From assembly GCA_039930465.1 (NCBI GenBank), contig JBDTTU010000002.1, forward strand, positions 1-64,000: 64,000 bases of DNA. The letters run 5' to 3'. Positions 33,723-42,709 of the stretch are shown here, piece after piece; position 1 is the stretch's first letter; each line of letters starts with the position of its first letter. A program made the translations under genes and the position numbers. The notes beneath the pieces are model-generated. The model was not told the DNA's origin. It worked only from the letters and a program-made list of their open reading frames with translations, and ran no database searches. Source of the DNA: LMDS01 sp039930465 (GTDB lineage Bacteria; Pseudomonadota; Gammaproteobacteria; Burkholderiales; Burkholderiaceae_C).

Positions 33723-36700
33723 GACGAGCGGCCTGGCAGGCAGCACCGCCGGGCGCTGCGCGTTGGCGCGGCCTGGGCATCGGCGGCAAGTTGACCATCG
33801 CCTTCGGCACATTGGCCGGCGTCACCCTGCTGGTGGTGGCATTGGCCCTCATCGGCGGGCAGCGGCTGGCGCGCGAGATCGCGAGCGCCGAAACCTTGCG
33901 CCGGCCGGCGTTGCTTGCCAGCACGCAGGCCCAGACGAGCTTGTTGAGCATGCAGTTGCGCGTGCGTGGCTACCTCGTGCTGAGCGACCCGCAAGACGTG
34001 GCGCAGTACCACGCCTCACGCCTTGACTTCGAGCGCAGCCTCGCTTCGCTGCAGGCGATGTCCCAGGCTTGGCCCGAGGCCGAGGCCACCCGCTCGGTGA
34101 ACGAGTTGACGCTCGAGTACGAGCGTTGGGCACGGCTGCCGCAGCAACTCTTCGAGTTGCACGACGACCCGCTGAAGAACCGGCCCGCGCTGAGGTTGTC
34201 GCGGCTGGAGGTGCAAGCGCTCCGCGTGGGCGTGCTGACAGCGCTGAGCCGCATCGTCGAGTTGCAAAGCCGGCGCCACGACACGCCGCGCCAACGCGAG
34301 CTGCTGGCAGACCTGCTGCGCTTCCAGGCCTCGTTCGACGCGATGGTCACCAACCTGATCGCGTTCGGCGCGTCTGGCGAGTTGAACTTCAAGCTGGCCT
34401 ACGGGCCGCAGCTTTCCAGCAACGCGGCCGCATGGACGGCGGTGTCGGCCGGGCGCGGGTTGCTCGACGCCGAGCAGCGCGCCCAGCTCGACGAGATCGC
34501 TCGCCTGCGCGGGCAGATCGGGCAGCTCGCGTTGCAGATCGTCTCGATCATCAACGGCGAACACGCCTACGAAGACCTGTACCTCTACCGCACGCAGGTC
34601 GCGCCGCAAGCGGCCGCCATGCTCGACCGCCTGGCCAGCCTGACGCAGGCCCAGGAGCGCCAGCTCGGCGGCGCCCTCACCGGCGCCGTCAATGGCATCG
34701 CGAGCGCACGCGTTGTCGCGGCTGCGGTCGGGCTGCTGGCACTGGTGATCGCGGTCACGCTGGCCTACGGCTTCCGGCGCAGCATCGTCAGCCCCGTGCG
34801 CGGGCTCACGGCCGTCGCCGAGCGCGTGGCAGGCGGTGACCTGGCCGCGCGTGCGGTGATCGACACCCACGACGAGATCGGCGTGCTGGGCGCGAGCATC
34901 AACACGATGACACAACGCTTGTCGGACACCATCGCACACCTCGAGTCGGTGTTTGAAGAGGCTCAGCGCACCCGCGATGCCGCAGAGGTGGCCAACCGCG
35001 CGAAGAGCGACTTCCTGGCCAACATGAGCCATGAAATCCGCACGCCCATGAACGCGATCCTCGGCATGTCGCATCTGGCCCTGCAAAGTGGGCTGAACCC
35101 GCAGCAGCTGAACTACGTTCAGAAGGTGCACTGCGCGGCCGAATCGCTGCTCGGCATCATCAACGACATCCTCGATTTCTCGAAGATCGAGGCGGGTCAT
35201 CTAGACATGGAAAACGTCCCCTTCCAGCTGGGCGACGTGCTCGACGATCTGGCCACGCAGGTCGGCATGAAGGCCGAGGAAAGCGGGCTGGAGCTCGTCT
35301 TCGCGCTCGCGCCCGGCCTGCCGGCCACGCTCGAGGGCGACCCGATGCGGCTCGGGCAGGTGCTGCTCAACCTGGGCAACAACGCTGTCAAGTTCACCGA
35401 GCGCGGCGAGGTCGTGGTCAAGGTCGACGAACTGGAGCGTGACGACCACGGTGTGCTGCTTCGCTTCGAGGTACACGATACCGGCATCGGCATCAGCGCC
35501 GAACAACAGCAGCGCCTGTTCCAGCCCTTCTCGCAGGCGGATACGTCAACCAGCCGACGCTACGGCGGCACCGGGCTCGGGCTGGCGATCAGCAGCCACC
35601 TCGTGCGCATGATGGGCGGCGAGATCGGGCTGGAGAGCGTGCCGGGTCAGGGCAGCCGCTTCCATTTCACGAGCCGATTCGGTCTTGGCCCGCAGCTGCA
35701 AACCGACGACGAACCCGGCCGCATTGCGCGCCTGCACGGCCTGCGGGTGCTGGTCGTGGACGACAACGCGGTCGCGCGCGAGATGATCGCGCAGATGACG
35801 GCGAGCTTCGGGATGCAGCCGGCCACCGTGGCCGGCGGCGCCGCCGCGATCGAGGCCCTCGAACGGGCCGACCGCGCCGACCAGCCCTTCCGGCTGCTGC
35901 TGCTGGACTGGCAGATGCCGGAGATGGATGGCATCGAGTGCCTGGCCAGAGTCGAGCGCCTGAGCCTGCGCCACGCGCCGCCGACGGTTCTGATGCTGAC
36001 CGCCTTCAACCGCGACGAAGTGGTACGCCACCTGGCCGCCGTTCGGCTCAGCGCGGCGGCGACGCTGACGAAGCCGGTGACACCCTCGACCCTGCTCGAC
36101 ACCTGCCTCGGCGCGCTGCACCTGCCGGGGCAGCACGCGCTGCGCGCCGAGCGCCGTGAGGAAGCGTTCGACGCGCGCCGTGCCGCCCTGGCGGGCGTGC
36201 GAGTGCTGCTCGTCGAAGACAACCCGATCAACCAGGAAGTGGCGCGCGACCTGCTGGGCGGCGCCGGTGTCGTGCTCGTCACCGCAGACAACGGGCAGCA
36301 GGCCCTGGACCGCCTGGCACACGAAGACTTCGACATCGTGCTGATGGACTGCCAGATGCCAGTGATGGACGGTTATGCTGCGACGCGCGCGTTGCGCCAG
36401 CAAGCGCGCTGGCGTGAGCTGCCGATCATCGCGATGACGGCCAATGCCATGGTGGGCGATCGGGAAAAGGTGCTGGAGGCAGGCATGAACGACCATATTT
36501 CCAAGCCGATCCGAGTGGACGAGATGTTTGCGACGCTGGCGCGCTGGATGCCTCGTGTCCAACCCGATCTCGCCGCTGCGGCTGTGCCGGACCGGCCCGC
36601 CGCGCTTGCGGCACTCGGCGGCGACGAGGCGCTGTACCGGCGCATTTCAGCCATGTTCGTGGCGAGCGAAGCCGGCTTCGTCGAACGTTTCACTGCGGCG

Positions 36701-36943
36701 CGCGCAAGCGGCGATCCGGGCAGCATGGAGCGCCTGGCGCACGACCTCAAGAGCGTCGCCGGCACGCTCGGCGCGACGAGCCTGTGCCAAGCGGCCACCC
36801 TGCTCGAGCGCGCCTGTTCGCAACACGAGGGCAAGGCCCAGGTCGACGAGCTGCTCGCGCAGGTCGACGTGCAACTCGGCGTCGTTGTCGTCGCGCTGCA
36901 GTCCCCGGCGGCTTCGCCGGGGCTCGGGTCTGCACCGTCCTGA
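33719..36943 (+). CDS. TorS-like hybrid histidine kinase, HAMP-HisKA-HATPase-REC-REC-HPt
   Basis: About 1074 aa, starting at the ATG that overlaps the binding-protein stop. TM1 about 25-47; a long, all-helical periplasmic region of about 280 residues (like TorS or other helical-bundle sensors); TM2 about 330-352; HAMP; HisKA with His438 in SHEIRTPMN; HATPase_c with 'GTGLGLAIS'; REC1 with Asp730 (LLDWQMPEMDG); REC2 with Asp877 (LMDCQMPVMDG); C-terminal HPt with His1008 (AHDLKSVAGTLGA). All phosphotransfer residues are present, so a complete His-Asp-His relay is likely. The partner response regulator is not in the window. TorS uses the periplasmic binding protein TorT, which parallels the upstream genes. 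Confidence 0.92.
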   Translation: MRRAAWQAAPPGAARWRGLGIGGKLTIAFGTLAGVTLLVVALALIGGQRLAREIASAETLRRPALLASTQAQTSLLSMQLRVRGYLVLSDPQDVAQYHASRLDFERSLASLQAMSQAWPEAEATRSVNELTLEYERWARLPQQLFELHDDPLKNRPALRLSRLEVQALRVGVLTALSRIVELQSRRHDTPRQRELLADLLRFQASFDAMVTNLIAFGASGELNFKLAYGPQLSSNAAAWTAVSAGRGLLDAEQRAQLDEIARLRGQIGQLALQIVSIINGEHAYEDLYLYRTQVAPQAAAMLDRLASLTQAQERQLGGALTGAVNGIASARVVAAAVGLLALVIAVTLAYGFRRSIVSPVRGLTAVAERVAGGDLAARAVIDTHDEIGVLGASINTMTQRLSDTIAHLESVFEEAQRTRDAAEVANRAKSDFLANMSHEIRTPMNAILGMSHLALQSGLNPQQLNYVQKVHCAAESLLGIINDILDFSKIEAGHLDMENVPFQLGDVLDDLATQVGMKAEESGLELVFALAPGLPATLEGDPMRLGQVLLNLGNNAVKFTERGEVVVKVDELERDDHGVLLRFEVHDTGIGISAEQQQRLFQPFSQADTSTSRRYGGTGLGLAISSHLVRMMGGEIGLESVPGQGSRFHFTSRFGLGPQLQTDDEPGRIARLHGLRVLVVDDNAVAREMIAQMTASFGMQPATVAGGAAAIEALERADRADQPFRLLLLDWQMPEMDGIECLARVERLSLRHAPPTVLMLTAFNRDEVVRHLAAVRLSAAATLTKPVTPSTLLDTCLGALHLPGQHALRAERREEAFDARRAALAGVRVLLVEDNPINQEVARDLLGGAGVVLVTADNGQQALDRLAHEDFDIVLMDCQMPVMDGYAATRALRQQARWRELPIIAMTANAMVGDREKVLEAGMNDHISKPIRVDEMFATLARWMPRVQPDLAAAAVPDRPAALAALGGDEALYRRISAMFVASEAGFVERFTAARASGDPGSMERLAHDLKSVAGTLGATSLCQAATLLERACSQHEGKAQVDELLAQVDVQLGVVVVALQSPAASPGLGSAPS

Positions 36944-36952
36944 AACAGGCCG

Positions 36953-37765
36953 CTACGCCAGCCGATCGAAGCGTTCGTCGAGGCCTGAGATGGCCGACAG
37001 GTCGATGCCGAAGATGCCTTGCAGCGCTTCGCGCAGCTCGGCCGACGTGGCCAGGGTTCGGGTTTCGTTGCCGCCGTCAAGCCGGTGCAGCGTGAGCTGC
37101 CGGTCGCGCAACACGTGGCGGCCGGCCGGCCCGGGGCGAGCGGCCATCAGCGACTGCCGGAATGCCGAGTCAGGGTGGTTGCACAGGTACCAGCTCGCCA
37201 TCTCGTAGTCGGAGCGCAGTTGCGGCTGCAGGTCGAAACGATAGACCGGCTTCCAGGCGCCAGCGACCTCGGCCTGCAGGATGCGGTCGATGGGCGTGGG
37301 CTGCAGCCGGAACGGGCCGTGCGGTGTGGCCTGCGGAGTGCTCAGGTCGAGCCGCAGTGGCGCGGTGAGCGTCATGCCGCCGAAGCCGGCATCGACCACG
37401 TATTGATGCGAGTCCAGGTCGACCACCAGCAGCATGTGTGTGCGCGGCCGAACCATGTCGGCCGGCATGTTCCAGAGCACCCGTGCCGCGTGGTCGGCGA
37501 CCGAGAAGCCGAGCGTGCGCAAGGCGGCGCCGAGCAACGCGTTCTGCTCATAACAAAACCCGCCGCGCCCGGCGTGCACGAGCTTGTTGCGCACCGCTGT
37601 CAGGTCGAGGCCAACCGGCACGCCGAGCCAGGGGTCGAGGTTCTCGAAGGCGATGCTGCAGGCGTGGGCCTGGTGGATCGCTGTCAGCGTCTGCAGCGTT
37701 GGCGTGCACGGGCAGGTGTGGCCGATGCGTTGCAGGTAGGCGTCGAGTTCGGTGGGCGTCATCAC
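36953..37765 (-). CDS. nat: Arylamine N-acetyltransferase
   Basis: NAT enzyme of 270 aa, transferring acetyl (or propionyl) from CoA to arylamines and hydrazines. The Cys-His-Asp triad is intact: Cys71 in 'GRGGFCYEQN', His110 in 'RTHMLL', Asp125 in 'VVDAGFGG'. 'IAFENLDPWLG' near residue 40 is also typical. Length is normal. The gene lies 19 bp behind the Bug-type binding protein on the same strand and converges with the kinase gene 9 bp away. Cytoplasmic. It probably serves xenobiotic or aromatic amine metabolism. Confidence 0.95.
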   Translation of the reverse strand: MMTPTELDAYLQRIGHTCPCTPTLQTLTAIHQAHACSIAFENLDPWLGVPVGLDLTAVRNKLVHAGRGGFCYEQNALLGAALRTLGFSVADHAARVLWNMPADMVRPRTHMLLVVDLDSHQYVVDAGFGGMTLTAPLRLDLSTPQATPHGPFRLQPTPIDRILQAEVAGAWKPVYRFDLQPQLRSDYEMASWYLCNHPDSAFRQSLMAARPGPAGRHVLRDRQLTLHRLDGGNETRTLATSAELREALQGIFGIDLSAISGLDERFDRLA

Positions 37766-37784
37766 GTACGGGTCGTCGCGTGCC

Positions 37785-38789
37785 TCACTCGGCCGACAAC
37801 TTCCGGTCCTTGATCAGCGCGTGCCAGAACTTCGTCTCGGTCCGGATGAACGCACCCAGCGCCGGGCCGTCGGTCGGCACCACGTCGAGGCCGAAGTCTT
37901 CGAGTCGTGCGCGCACTTCGGGCACGTTGATGGCTTTGTTCATCTCGGTGGTCAGCTTCGTGATGATCTCGGGCGGCGTGCCCTTGGGGGCGAACAAACC
38001 TTGCCACGCAGTGACTTCGAAGTTCTTCAGGCCGTAAGCGGCGCCGATCTCGTCGAGCGTGGGCACGTCGGGCAAGGAAGGAATGCGCTTCTTCGACATC
38101 ACCGCCAGCGCCTTGACCTTGCCGCTCCTGATCTGCGGCAGGCCGGCGGCGGTGTCGAGCACCATCATCGGCACCTGGCCGCCGATCACGTCCTGCACCG
38201 CCATTGCGGTGCCGCGGTAGGGCACATGCACGACGAAGGTGTTGGTGCGGTCCTTGAACAGCTCCATCGCCAGGTGGTGCGGGCTGCCGACACCGGGCGA
38301 GGCGTAGCTGTACTTGCCGGGGGACTTCTTCAGCTCTTCGATCAGCTGCTTGGCGCTGGTGAAGCCTGAACTCGGGTTGACTGCAAGGATCAGCGGAAAG
38401 CGCGCCATGAAACCGATCGGCGCCAGGTCTTGCGGGTCATAGGGCACCCGTCTGTACATGGCGGTGTGGAACACCATCGCACCGTTGTCGCCGGTGACGA
38501 TCGTGTAGCCGTCGGGCGGCGACTTGGCGGCGTTGTCGGTGCCGATCATGCCGGCAGCACCAGGGCGGTTGTCGATCACGATGGTCTGGCCGAGCTGTTT
38601 GCCGAGCTGCGGCGCGAGCTGGCGCGCCAGAAAGTCGGAGCCACCGCCGGCCGGGTAGGCCACCACCCAGCGCACCGGTTTGTTCGGCCAGGCCTGAGCC
38701 TGTGCGGCGAGAGGGGCCAGACCGAGCAGGGCGCTCAATGTGGCAGTGGCGCACAGCAGCGTGCGGCGGGTCGCGGGGAAATGGGTCAT
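37785..38789 (-). CDS. Bug/TctC family tripartite tricarboxylate-type solute-binding protein
   Basis: Protein of 334 aa with a signal peptide (RR in 'TRRTLLC', possibly Tat-like; cleavage near AQA/QAW). The mature N-terminus 'WPNKPVRWVVAYPAGGGSD' and 'GKQLGQTIVIDNRPGAAGMIG', in part, are hallmarks of Bug proteins, which are greatly expanded in Burkholderiales and bind carboxylates and other small molecules. No TctA/TctB membrane genes accompany it, which is usual for orphan Bug proteins. The ATG at 38789 is chosen for the signal peptide; the frame extends upstream without sense. Probably cotranscribed with nat. Confidence 0.93.
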   Translation of the reverse strand: MTHFPATRRTLLCATATLSALLGLAPLAAQAQAWPNKPVRWVVAYPAGGGSDFLARQLAPQLGKQLGQTIVIDNRPGAAGMIGTDNAAKSPPDGYTIVTGDNGAMVFHTAMYRRVPYDPQDLAPIGFMARFPLILAVNPSSGFTSAKQLIEELKKSPGKYSYASPGVGSPHHLAMELFKDRTNTFVVHVPYRGTAMAVQDVIGGQVPMMVLDTAAGLPQIRSGKVKALAVMSKKRIPSLPDVPTLDEIGAAYGLKNFEVTAWQGLFAPKGTPPEIITKLTTEMNKAINVPEVRARLEDFGLDVVPTDGPALGAFIRTETKFWHALIKDRKLSAE

Positions 38790-38934
38790 CGGGAGTGTCT
38801 TCGGCAATGAGATGCGCCATCTTAGCGAGCACCGGCGCAGCAGCCCGTGGTGGGTGCACCGCGCCAAAGCCCCAATCGAAACGGGGCCAGTCGCTTCGCT
38901 ACACTGCCTGCGCTCCTTTCGATCCCTCGACACC

Positions 38935-39351
38935 ATGGCCGGCCTGACACCCCAAACACCGCAACCCACCGCGATCACCGTGCACCAGCAATCGCGCGTC
39001 CTCGAAGTCGGGTTTTCCGACGGCAAGGAATTCCGCATCCCGTTCGAGCTGATGCGTGTGTACTCGCCGTCGGCCGAAGTGCAGGGCCACGGCCCCGGGC
39101 AAGAGGTGCTGCAGACCGGCAAGCGCGAAGTCGGCCTGAACGGGCTGGCGCAGGTCGGCAACTACGCGGTGCAACCGAGTTTTTCAGACGGCCACGACAC
39201 CGGCATCTTCTCGTGGGACTACCTCTATTTCCTCGGTTCGCAGCAAGACGAACTCTGGCGCAAGTACGAAGAGCGCCTGCTCGCCGCGGGCGCTGACCGC
39301 GACACGGCCACCGTCGCCAAGGCCGCGTCAGCCTGCGGCCACAACCACTGA
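38935..39351 (+). CDS. DUF971 (gamma-butyrobetaine hydroxylase-like N-terminal domain) protein
   Basis: Small protein of 138 aa, DUF971/GBBH-like_N domain ('LEVGFSDGKEFRIPFELMRVYSPSAEVQGHG', in part, then 'GNYAVQPSFSDGHDTGIFSWDYL'). The domain occurs alone in bacteria and is linked to Fe-S or P-loop (ApbC/Mrp) proteins. It ends in a His-containing tail 'ACGHNH'. It lies 13 bp before ubiE, a conserved Burkholderiales pairing. Function not established. The ATG at 38935 begins the domain; a longer in-frame opening is not domain-like. Confidence 0.9.
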   Translation: MAGLTPQTPQPTAITVHQQSRVLEVGFSDGKEFRIPFELMRVYSPSAEVQGHGPGQEVLQTGKREVGLNGLAQVGNYAVQPSFSDGHDTGIFSWDYLYFLGSQQDELWRKYEERLLAAGADRDTATVAKAASACGHNH

Positions 39352-39364
39352 CCGGTCCAGGAAC

Positions 39365-40096
39365 ATGAGCGACACCCATTTCGGCTTCCAGACCGTCGAC
39401 GAATCGCAGAAGGCCGGCCGAGTGCGTGGCGTGTTCGATTCGGTCGCGTCGAAGTACGACGTGATGAACGACCTGATGTCGATGGGCCTGCACCGCGCGT
39501 GGAAGGCCTACACCGTGGCGGTGGCCAACCTGCGCGAAGGCCAGAGCGTGCTCGACATCGCCGGCGGCACCGGCGACCTGGCGCGTGCCTTCGCGAAGAA
39601 GGTCGGCCCGCGTGGCACGGTGGTGCACACCGACATCAACGAAGCCATGCTGCGCCAGGGCCGCGACCGCCTGCTCGACGAGGGCCTGGTGCTGCCCACT
39701 GCGATCTGCGACGGTGAAACCCTGCCGTTCGCCACCGGCACCTTCGATCTCGTCAGCGTTGCTTTCGGCCTGCGCAACATGACGCACAAAGACAAGGCGC
39801 TGGCCGAGATGAACCGTGTGCTCAAGCCCGGCGCGCGTTTGCTGGTGCTCGAGTTCTCGAAGATCGCGCAGCCGCTTGCCAAGGCCTACGACTGGTACTC
39901 TTTCAAGGTGTTGCCGCGCGTCGGCGAACTGGTGGCGCGTGATGGCGAGAGTTACCGCTACCTCGCCGAGTCGATCCGCATGCACCCGGGCCAGGCCGAG
40001 CTGAAGTCGATGATGAAGGCTGCCGGTTTCGGCCACGTCGACGTGCACAACCTGAGCGCGGGTGTGGTCGCGCTGCACGTCGGCATCAAGTGCTGA
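39365..40096 (+). CDS. ubiE: Ubiquinone/menaquinone biosynthesis C-methyltransferase UbiE
   Basis: SAM-dependent methyltransferase of 243 aa performing the C-methylation step of ubiquinone (and, where present, menaquinone) synthesis. SAM motif I is 'VLDIAGGTGDLARAF'; UbiE-specific signatures are 'YDVMNDLMSMGLHRAWK' and 'FGLRNMTHKDKALAEMNRVLKPGA' (in part), ending 'LSAGVVALHVGIKC'. Neighbours (DUF971 upstream, Tim44-like downstream, ubiJ-ubiB further on) form the usual beta-proteobacterial ubiquinone block. Confidence 0.97.
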   Translation: MSDTHFGFQTVDESQKAGRVRGVFDSVASKYDVMNDLMSMGLHRAWKAYTVAVANLREGQSVLDIAGGTGDLARAFAKKVGPRGTVVHTDINEAMLRQGRDRLLDEGLVLPTAICDGETLPFATGTFDLVSVAFGLRNMTHKDKALAEMNRVLKPGARLLVLEFSKIAQPLAKAYDWYSFKVLPRVGELVARDGESYRYLAESIRMHPGQAELKSMMKAAGFGHVDVHNLSAGVVALHVGIKC

Positions 40097-40118
40097 GCGG
40101 GCGGAAACCGGGGCCGTG

Positions 40119-40853
40119 ATGACGCTTTCTTCACACCGCGTTGCTCGCCGCTCCGGCGCATCGGGTGCGGTGTGTGTGGGCCTGGTGCTGGCGCTCGGCT
40201 GGCACCAGCAGGCGAATGCCGCCACGGTGGCCAACTTGGCCGCCTCGCTCGGTTTTTTCGTGGCACTCGCGGCGCTGTTGATGAGCCAGGCTCTGCCGGC
40301 ACCGGTGTCGGCCAACGTCTTGCCGATGCTCGGTTTCACGCTGCTGGTCGGCGCGGCGGCCTTGCTGCTCTGGCGCATGCGTGCTGCGTCGATCGCGGTC
40401 GGTGTGTTCTCGTCGTTCGCACCCCGTGTCGCGCGTGCGCCGGCCGCAGCGCATGCCATGGCTGCGCCGGTGGCACTTCCCGAAGGCATCGATCGCGAAC
40501 AACTGCTGGCCGACCTGCGGCGCCAGTACGTGCGGCTGCAGGCGGCCTGGGATGCACGCGAAACCGCTGTGCTGCGTGCGCTCACCACGCCCGAAATGCT
40601 GGCCGAGTTGTGCGCGCAGTTTCCCGAAGGTCACGGTGACGAGCCCAATTGCACCGACGTGCTCACGCTGCAGGCCACGCTGCTCGGTTTCGACGAGCTC
40701 GCCTCGGCCTACCTGGCGAGCGTGGAGTTCTCTGGAATGATCCGCGAATGCGCCGACGCTGGCGCCGTGCCATTCAGGGAACTGTGGATGCTGGCGCGGT
40801 CCAAGCGCGACGGTGCCGACTGGCAACTCGCACGCCAGCTCGACCTGCCGTGA
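40119..40853 (+). CDS. Tim44-like domain membrane protein
   Basis: About 244 aa. It has a signal-anchor or signal peptide (about 15-35), two hydrophobic segments (about 42-62 and 66-86), an Ala/Pro linker, then a C-terminal Tim44-like domain from about 125 ('REQLLADLRRQYVRLQAAWDARE', in part, 'FDELASAYLASVEFSGMIRE', 'LWMLARSKRDGADWQLA'). Related Tim44-like inner-membrane proteins follow ubiE in many Burkholderiales; the role is unknown. The ATG at 40119 is taken because it starts 22 bp after ubiE and precedes the hydrophobic segment. Convergent with rfbA. Confidence 0.87.
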   Translation: MTLSSHRVARRSGASGAVCVGLVLALGWHQQANAATVANLAASLGFFVALAALLMSQALPAPVSANVLPMLGFTLLVGAAALLLWRMRAASIAVGVFSSFAPRVARAPAAAHAMAAPVALPEGIDREQLLADLRRQYVRLQAAWDARETAVLRALTTPEMLAELCAQFPEGHGDEPNCTDVLTLQATLLGFDELASAYLASVEFSGMIRECADAGAVPFRELWMLARSKRDGADWQLARQLDLP

Positions 40854-40858
40854 ACGCC

Positions 40859-40876
40859 CGCTGCGTCGGCGCAGCG
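40859..40876. terminator. Hairpin between convergent Tim44-like gene and rfbA
   Basis: A perfect 7-bp stem CGCTGCG/CGCAGCG with a TCGG loop lies in the 34-bp gap between convergent stops. No U-run is present on either side, so bidirectional termination is only a possibility. Confidence 0.4.
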
Positions 40877-40887
40877 CAGACCGGCGA

Positions 40888-41781
40888 TCAGTACACCGTG
40901 TCCTTCAGCAGCCTTTGCAGGTACTGCCCGTAGCCGTTCTTCAGCATCGGCCGGGCCAGCGCTTCGAGTTGTTCTGCCGTGATCCAGCCCGAGCGGTAGG
41001 CGATCTCTTCAGGGCAAGCCACCTTCAAGCCCTGGCGCTTTTCGAGTGTGGCGATGAACTGGCTTGCTTCCAGCAAGCTGTCGTGGGTGCCGGTGTCGAG
41101 CCACGCATAACCGCGGCCCATGATCTCGACGCTGAGCTGGCCCTGGCGCAGGTAGGCGGCGTTCACGTCGGTGATTTCGAGTTCGCCGCGCGCTGAAGGC
41201 TTGATGGCAGCAGCGATGTCGCAGACCTGCTCGTCGTAAAAATAGAGGCCGGTGACGGCGTAGTGGCTCTTGGGTTGCTTGGGCTTTTCTTCGATGCTGA
41301 GCGCGCGCTTCTGCTCGTCGAATTCGACCACGCCATAACGTTCGGGGTCGTTCACGTGGTAGGCGAACACCGATGCACCGCTCGTGCGGCTCGCCGCGCT
41401 TTCCAGCAGTTCCTGCAAGGCGTGGCCGTGGAAGATGTTGTCGCCGAGCACCAGTGCGCTCGGTTGGCCCGCCACGAAGTTCTTGCCGAGGATGAACGCC
41501 TGCGCCAGGCCGTCGGGGCTCGGTTGCACGCAGTAGCTGATGTTCACACCCCAGCGTGAGCCGTCGCCCAGCAGCGCCTCGAAGCGCGGAATGTCTTGCG
41601 GCGTGCTGATCAGCAAGATGTCGCGCATGCCGGCGAGCATCAGCGCGCTCAGCGGGTAGTAGACCATCGGCTTGTCGTACACCGGCAAAAGCTGTTTGCT
41701 AATCGCCAGCGTGGCGGGGTGCAGCCGGGTGCCGGAGCCTCCGGCAAGGATGATGCCTTTGCGTTGAATCGGTGCAGTCAT
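40888..41781 (-). CDS. rfbA: Glucose-1-phosphate thymidylyltransferase RfbA
   Basis: Nucleotidyltransferase of 297 aa making dTDP-glucose, the first step to dTDP-rhamnose. The signature 'KGIILAGGSGTRLHPATLAISKQLLPVYDKPM' (positions about 5-38) is diagnostic, with 'YYPLSALMLAG' and 'GRGYAWLDTGTHDSL'. The last gene of the galE-rfbB-rfbD-rfbA minus-strand operon; 12 bp separate it from rfbD. Cytoplasmic. Confidence 0.97.
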   Translation of the reverse strand: MTAPIQRKGIILAGGSGTRLHPATLAISKQLLPVYDKPMVYYPLSALMLAGMRDILLISTPQDIPRFEALLGDGSRWGVNISYCVQPSPDGLAQAFILGKNFVAGQPSALVLGDNIFHGHALQELLESAASRTSGASVFAYHVNDPERYGVVEFDEQKRALSIEEKPKQPKSHYAVTGLYFYDEQVCDIAAAIKPSARGELEITDVNAAYLRQGQLSVEIMGRGYAWLDTGTHDSLLEASQFIATLEKRQGLKVACPEEIAYRSGWITAEQLEALARPMLKNGYGQYLQRLLKDTVY

Positions 41782-41793
41782 GGTGTGTTGGAG

Positions 41794-42690
41794 TCAGCCG
41801 AATACTTCGGTCAGCATGCGCTCGACACCGCCTTGCCAGGCAGGCAGGCTGAAGCCGAAGGTGTCGCGCAGCTTCTGTGTGTTCAGGCGTGAATTGCCGG
41901 GCCGTTTCGCGGGTGTCGGGAACGCGCTGGTCGGCACCGCTTCGATGGCGTCGGGTGCGACCTTGATCGGCCGCCCGGCCGCCCGCGCAAACTCGATCAC
42001 GTGGCGCGCATAACCGTGCCAGGTGGTCTCGCCCGCTGCGACCGCGTGGTAGGTGCCTGCCAGCCCCTCGCGCTGCGCCGCAGCGCGGATCGTGTGGGCG
42101 GTGATGTCGGCCAGCATGTCGGCGCCCGTCGGTGCGCCGAACTGGTCGTCGATCACCGTGAGGTGATCGCGCTCTGCCGCGAGCTTGAGCATGATCTTCG
42201 CGAAGTTGCCACCGCGCGCGCCATAGACCCAGCTGGTGCGCAAGATCAGGTGCTGGCAGCCGCTGGCGCGGATCGCCTCTTCGCCATCGAGCTTGGTGGC
42301 ACCGTAGACGTTGAGAGGCCCGGTTTTCGAGTCTTCGACCCACGGCGTGCTGCCGCTGCCGTCGAAGACGTAGTCGGTGCTGTAGTGCACCAGCCAGGCA
42401 CCGCTCGCTCGCGCTTCGCGTGCGAGCACGGCCGGCGAGGTGGCATTCAAGGCGCGCGCGATCTCGGGCTCGCTCTCGCACTTGTCCACCGCCGTGTGGG
42501 CCGCGGCATTGACGATGATCTGCGGTGCCACCGCGCGCACCGTGGCCGCAAGCGATTCGGGTTTCGAGAAGTCGGCTTTCAGCGGGCCGGGGCTGTCGAA
42601 GTCGAGCGCCACCACGTCGCCGAGCACGGCCAGCGAACGCTGCAGTTCCCAGCCAACCTGGCCGTTCTTGCCGAGCAGCAGGATCTTCAT
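41794..42690 (-). CDS. rfbD: dTDP-4-dehydrorhamnose reductase RfbD
   Basis: SDR-family reductase of 298 aa, the last step of dTDP-L-rhamnose synthesis. 'KILLLGKNGQVGWEL' is the NAD(P)-binding N-terminus, with 'AAHTAVDKCESE', 'STDYVFDG' and the catalytic 'YGATKLDGE' (Tyr...Lys). The ATG at 42690 starts exactly at the family N-terminus and lies 19 bp behind rfbB; an upstream opening to 42903 is within rfbB. Confidence 0.96.
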   Translation of the reverse strand: MKILLLGKNGQVGWELQRSLAVLGDVVALDFDSPGPLKADFSKPESLAATVRAVAPQIIVNAAAHTAVDKCESEPEIARALNATSPAVLAREARASGAWLVHYSTDYVFDGSGSTPWVEDSKTGPLNVYGATKLDGEEAIRASGCQHLILRTSWVYGARGGNFAKIMLKLAAERDHLTVIDDQFGAPTGADMLADITAHTIRAAAQREGLAGTYHAVAAGETTWHGYARHVIEFARAAGRPIKVAPDAIEAVPTSAFPTPAKRPGNSRLNTQKLRDTFGFSLPAWQGGVERMLTEVFG

Positions 42691-42709
42691 GCGCCGTACT
42701 GCAGGTTGT

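Noticed and set aside
31650..33812. 720-codon minus-strand open frame opposite the binding-protein genes
   Set aside because: It shows internal repeats only because the sense genes are paralogous; no recognisable protein.
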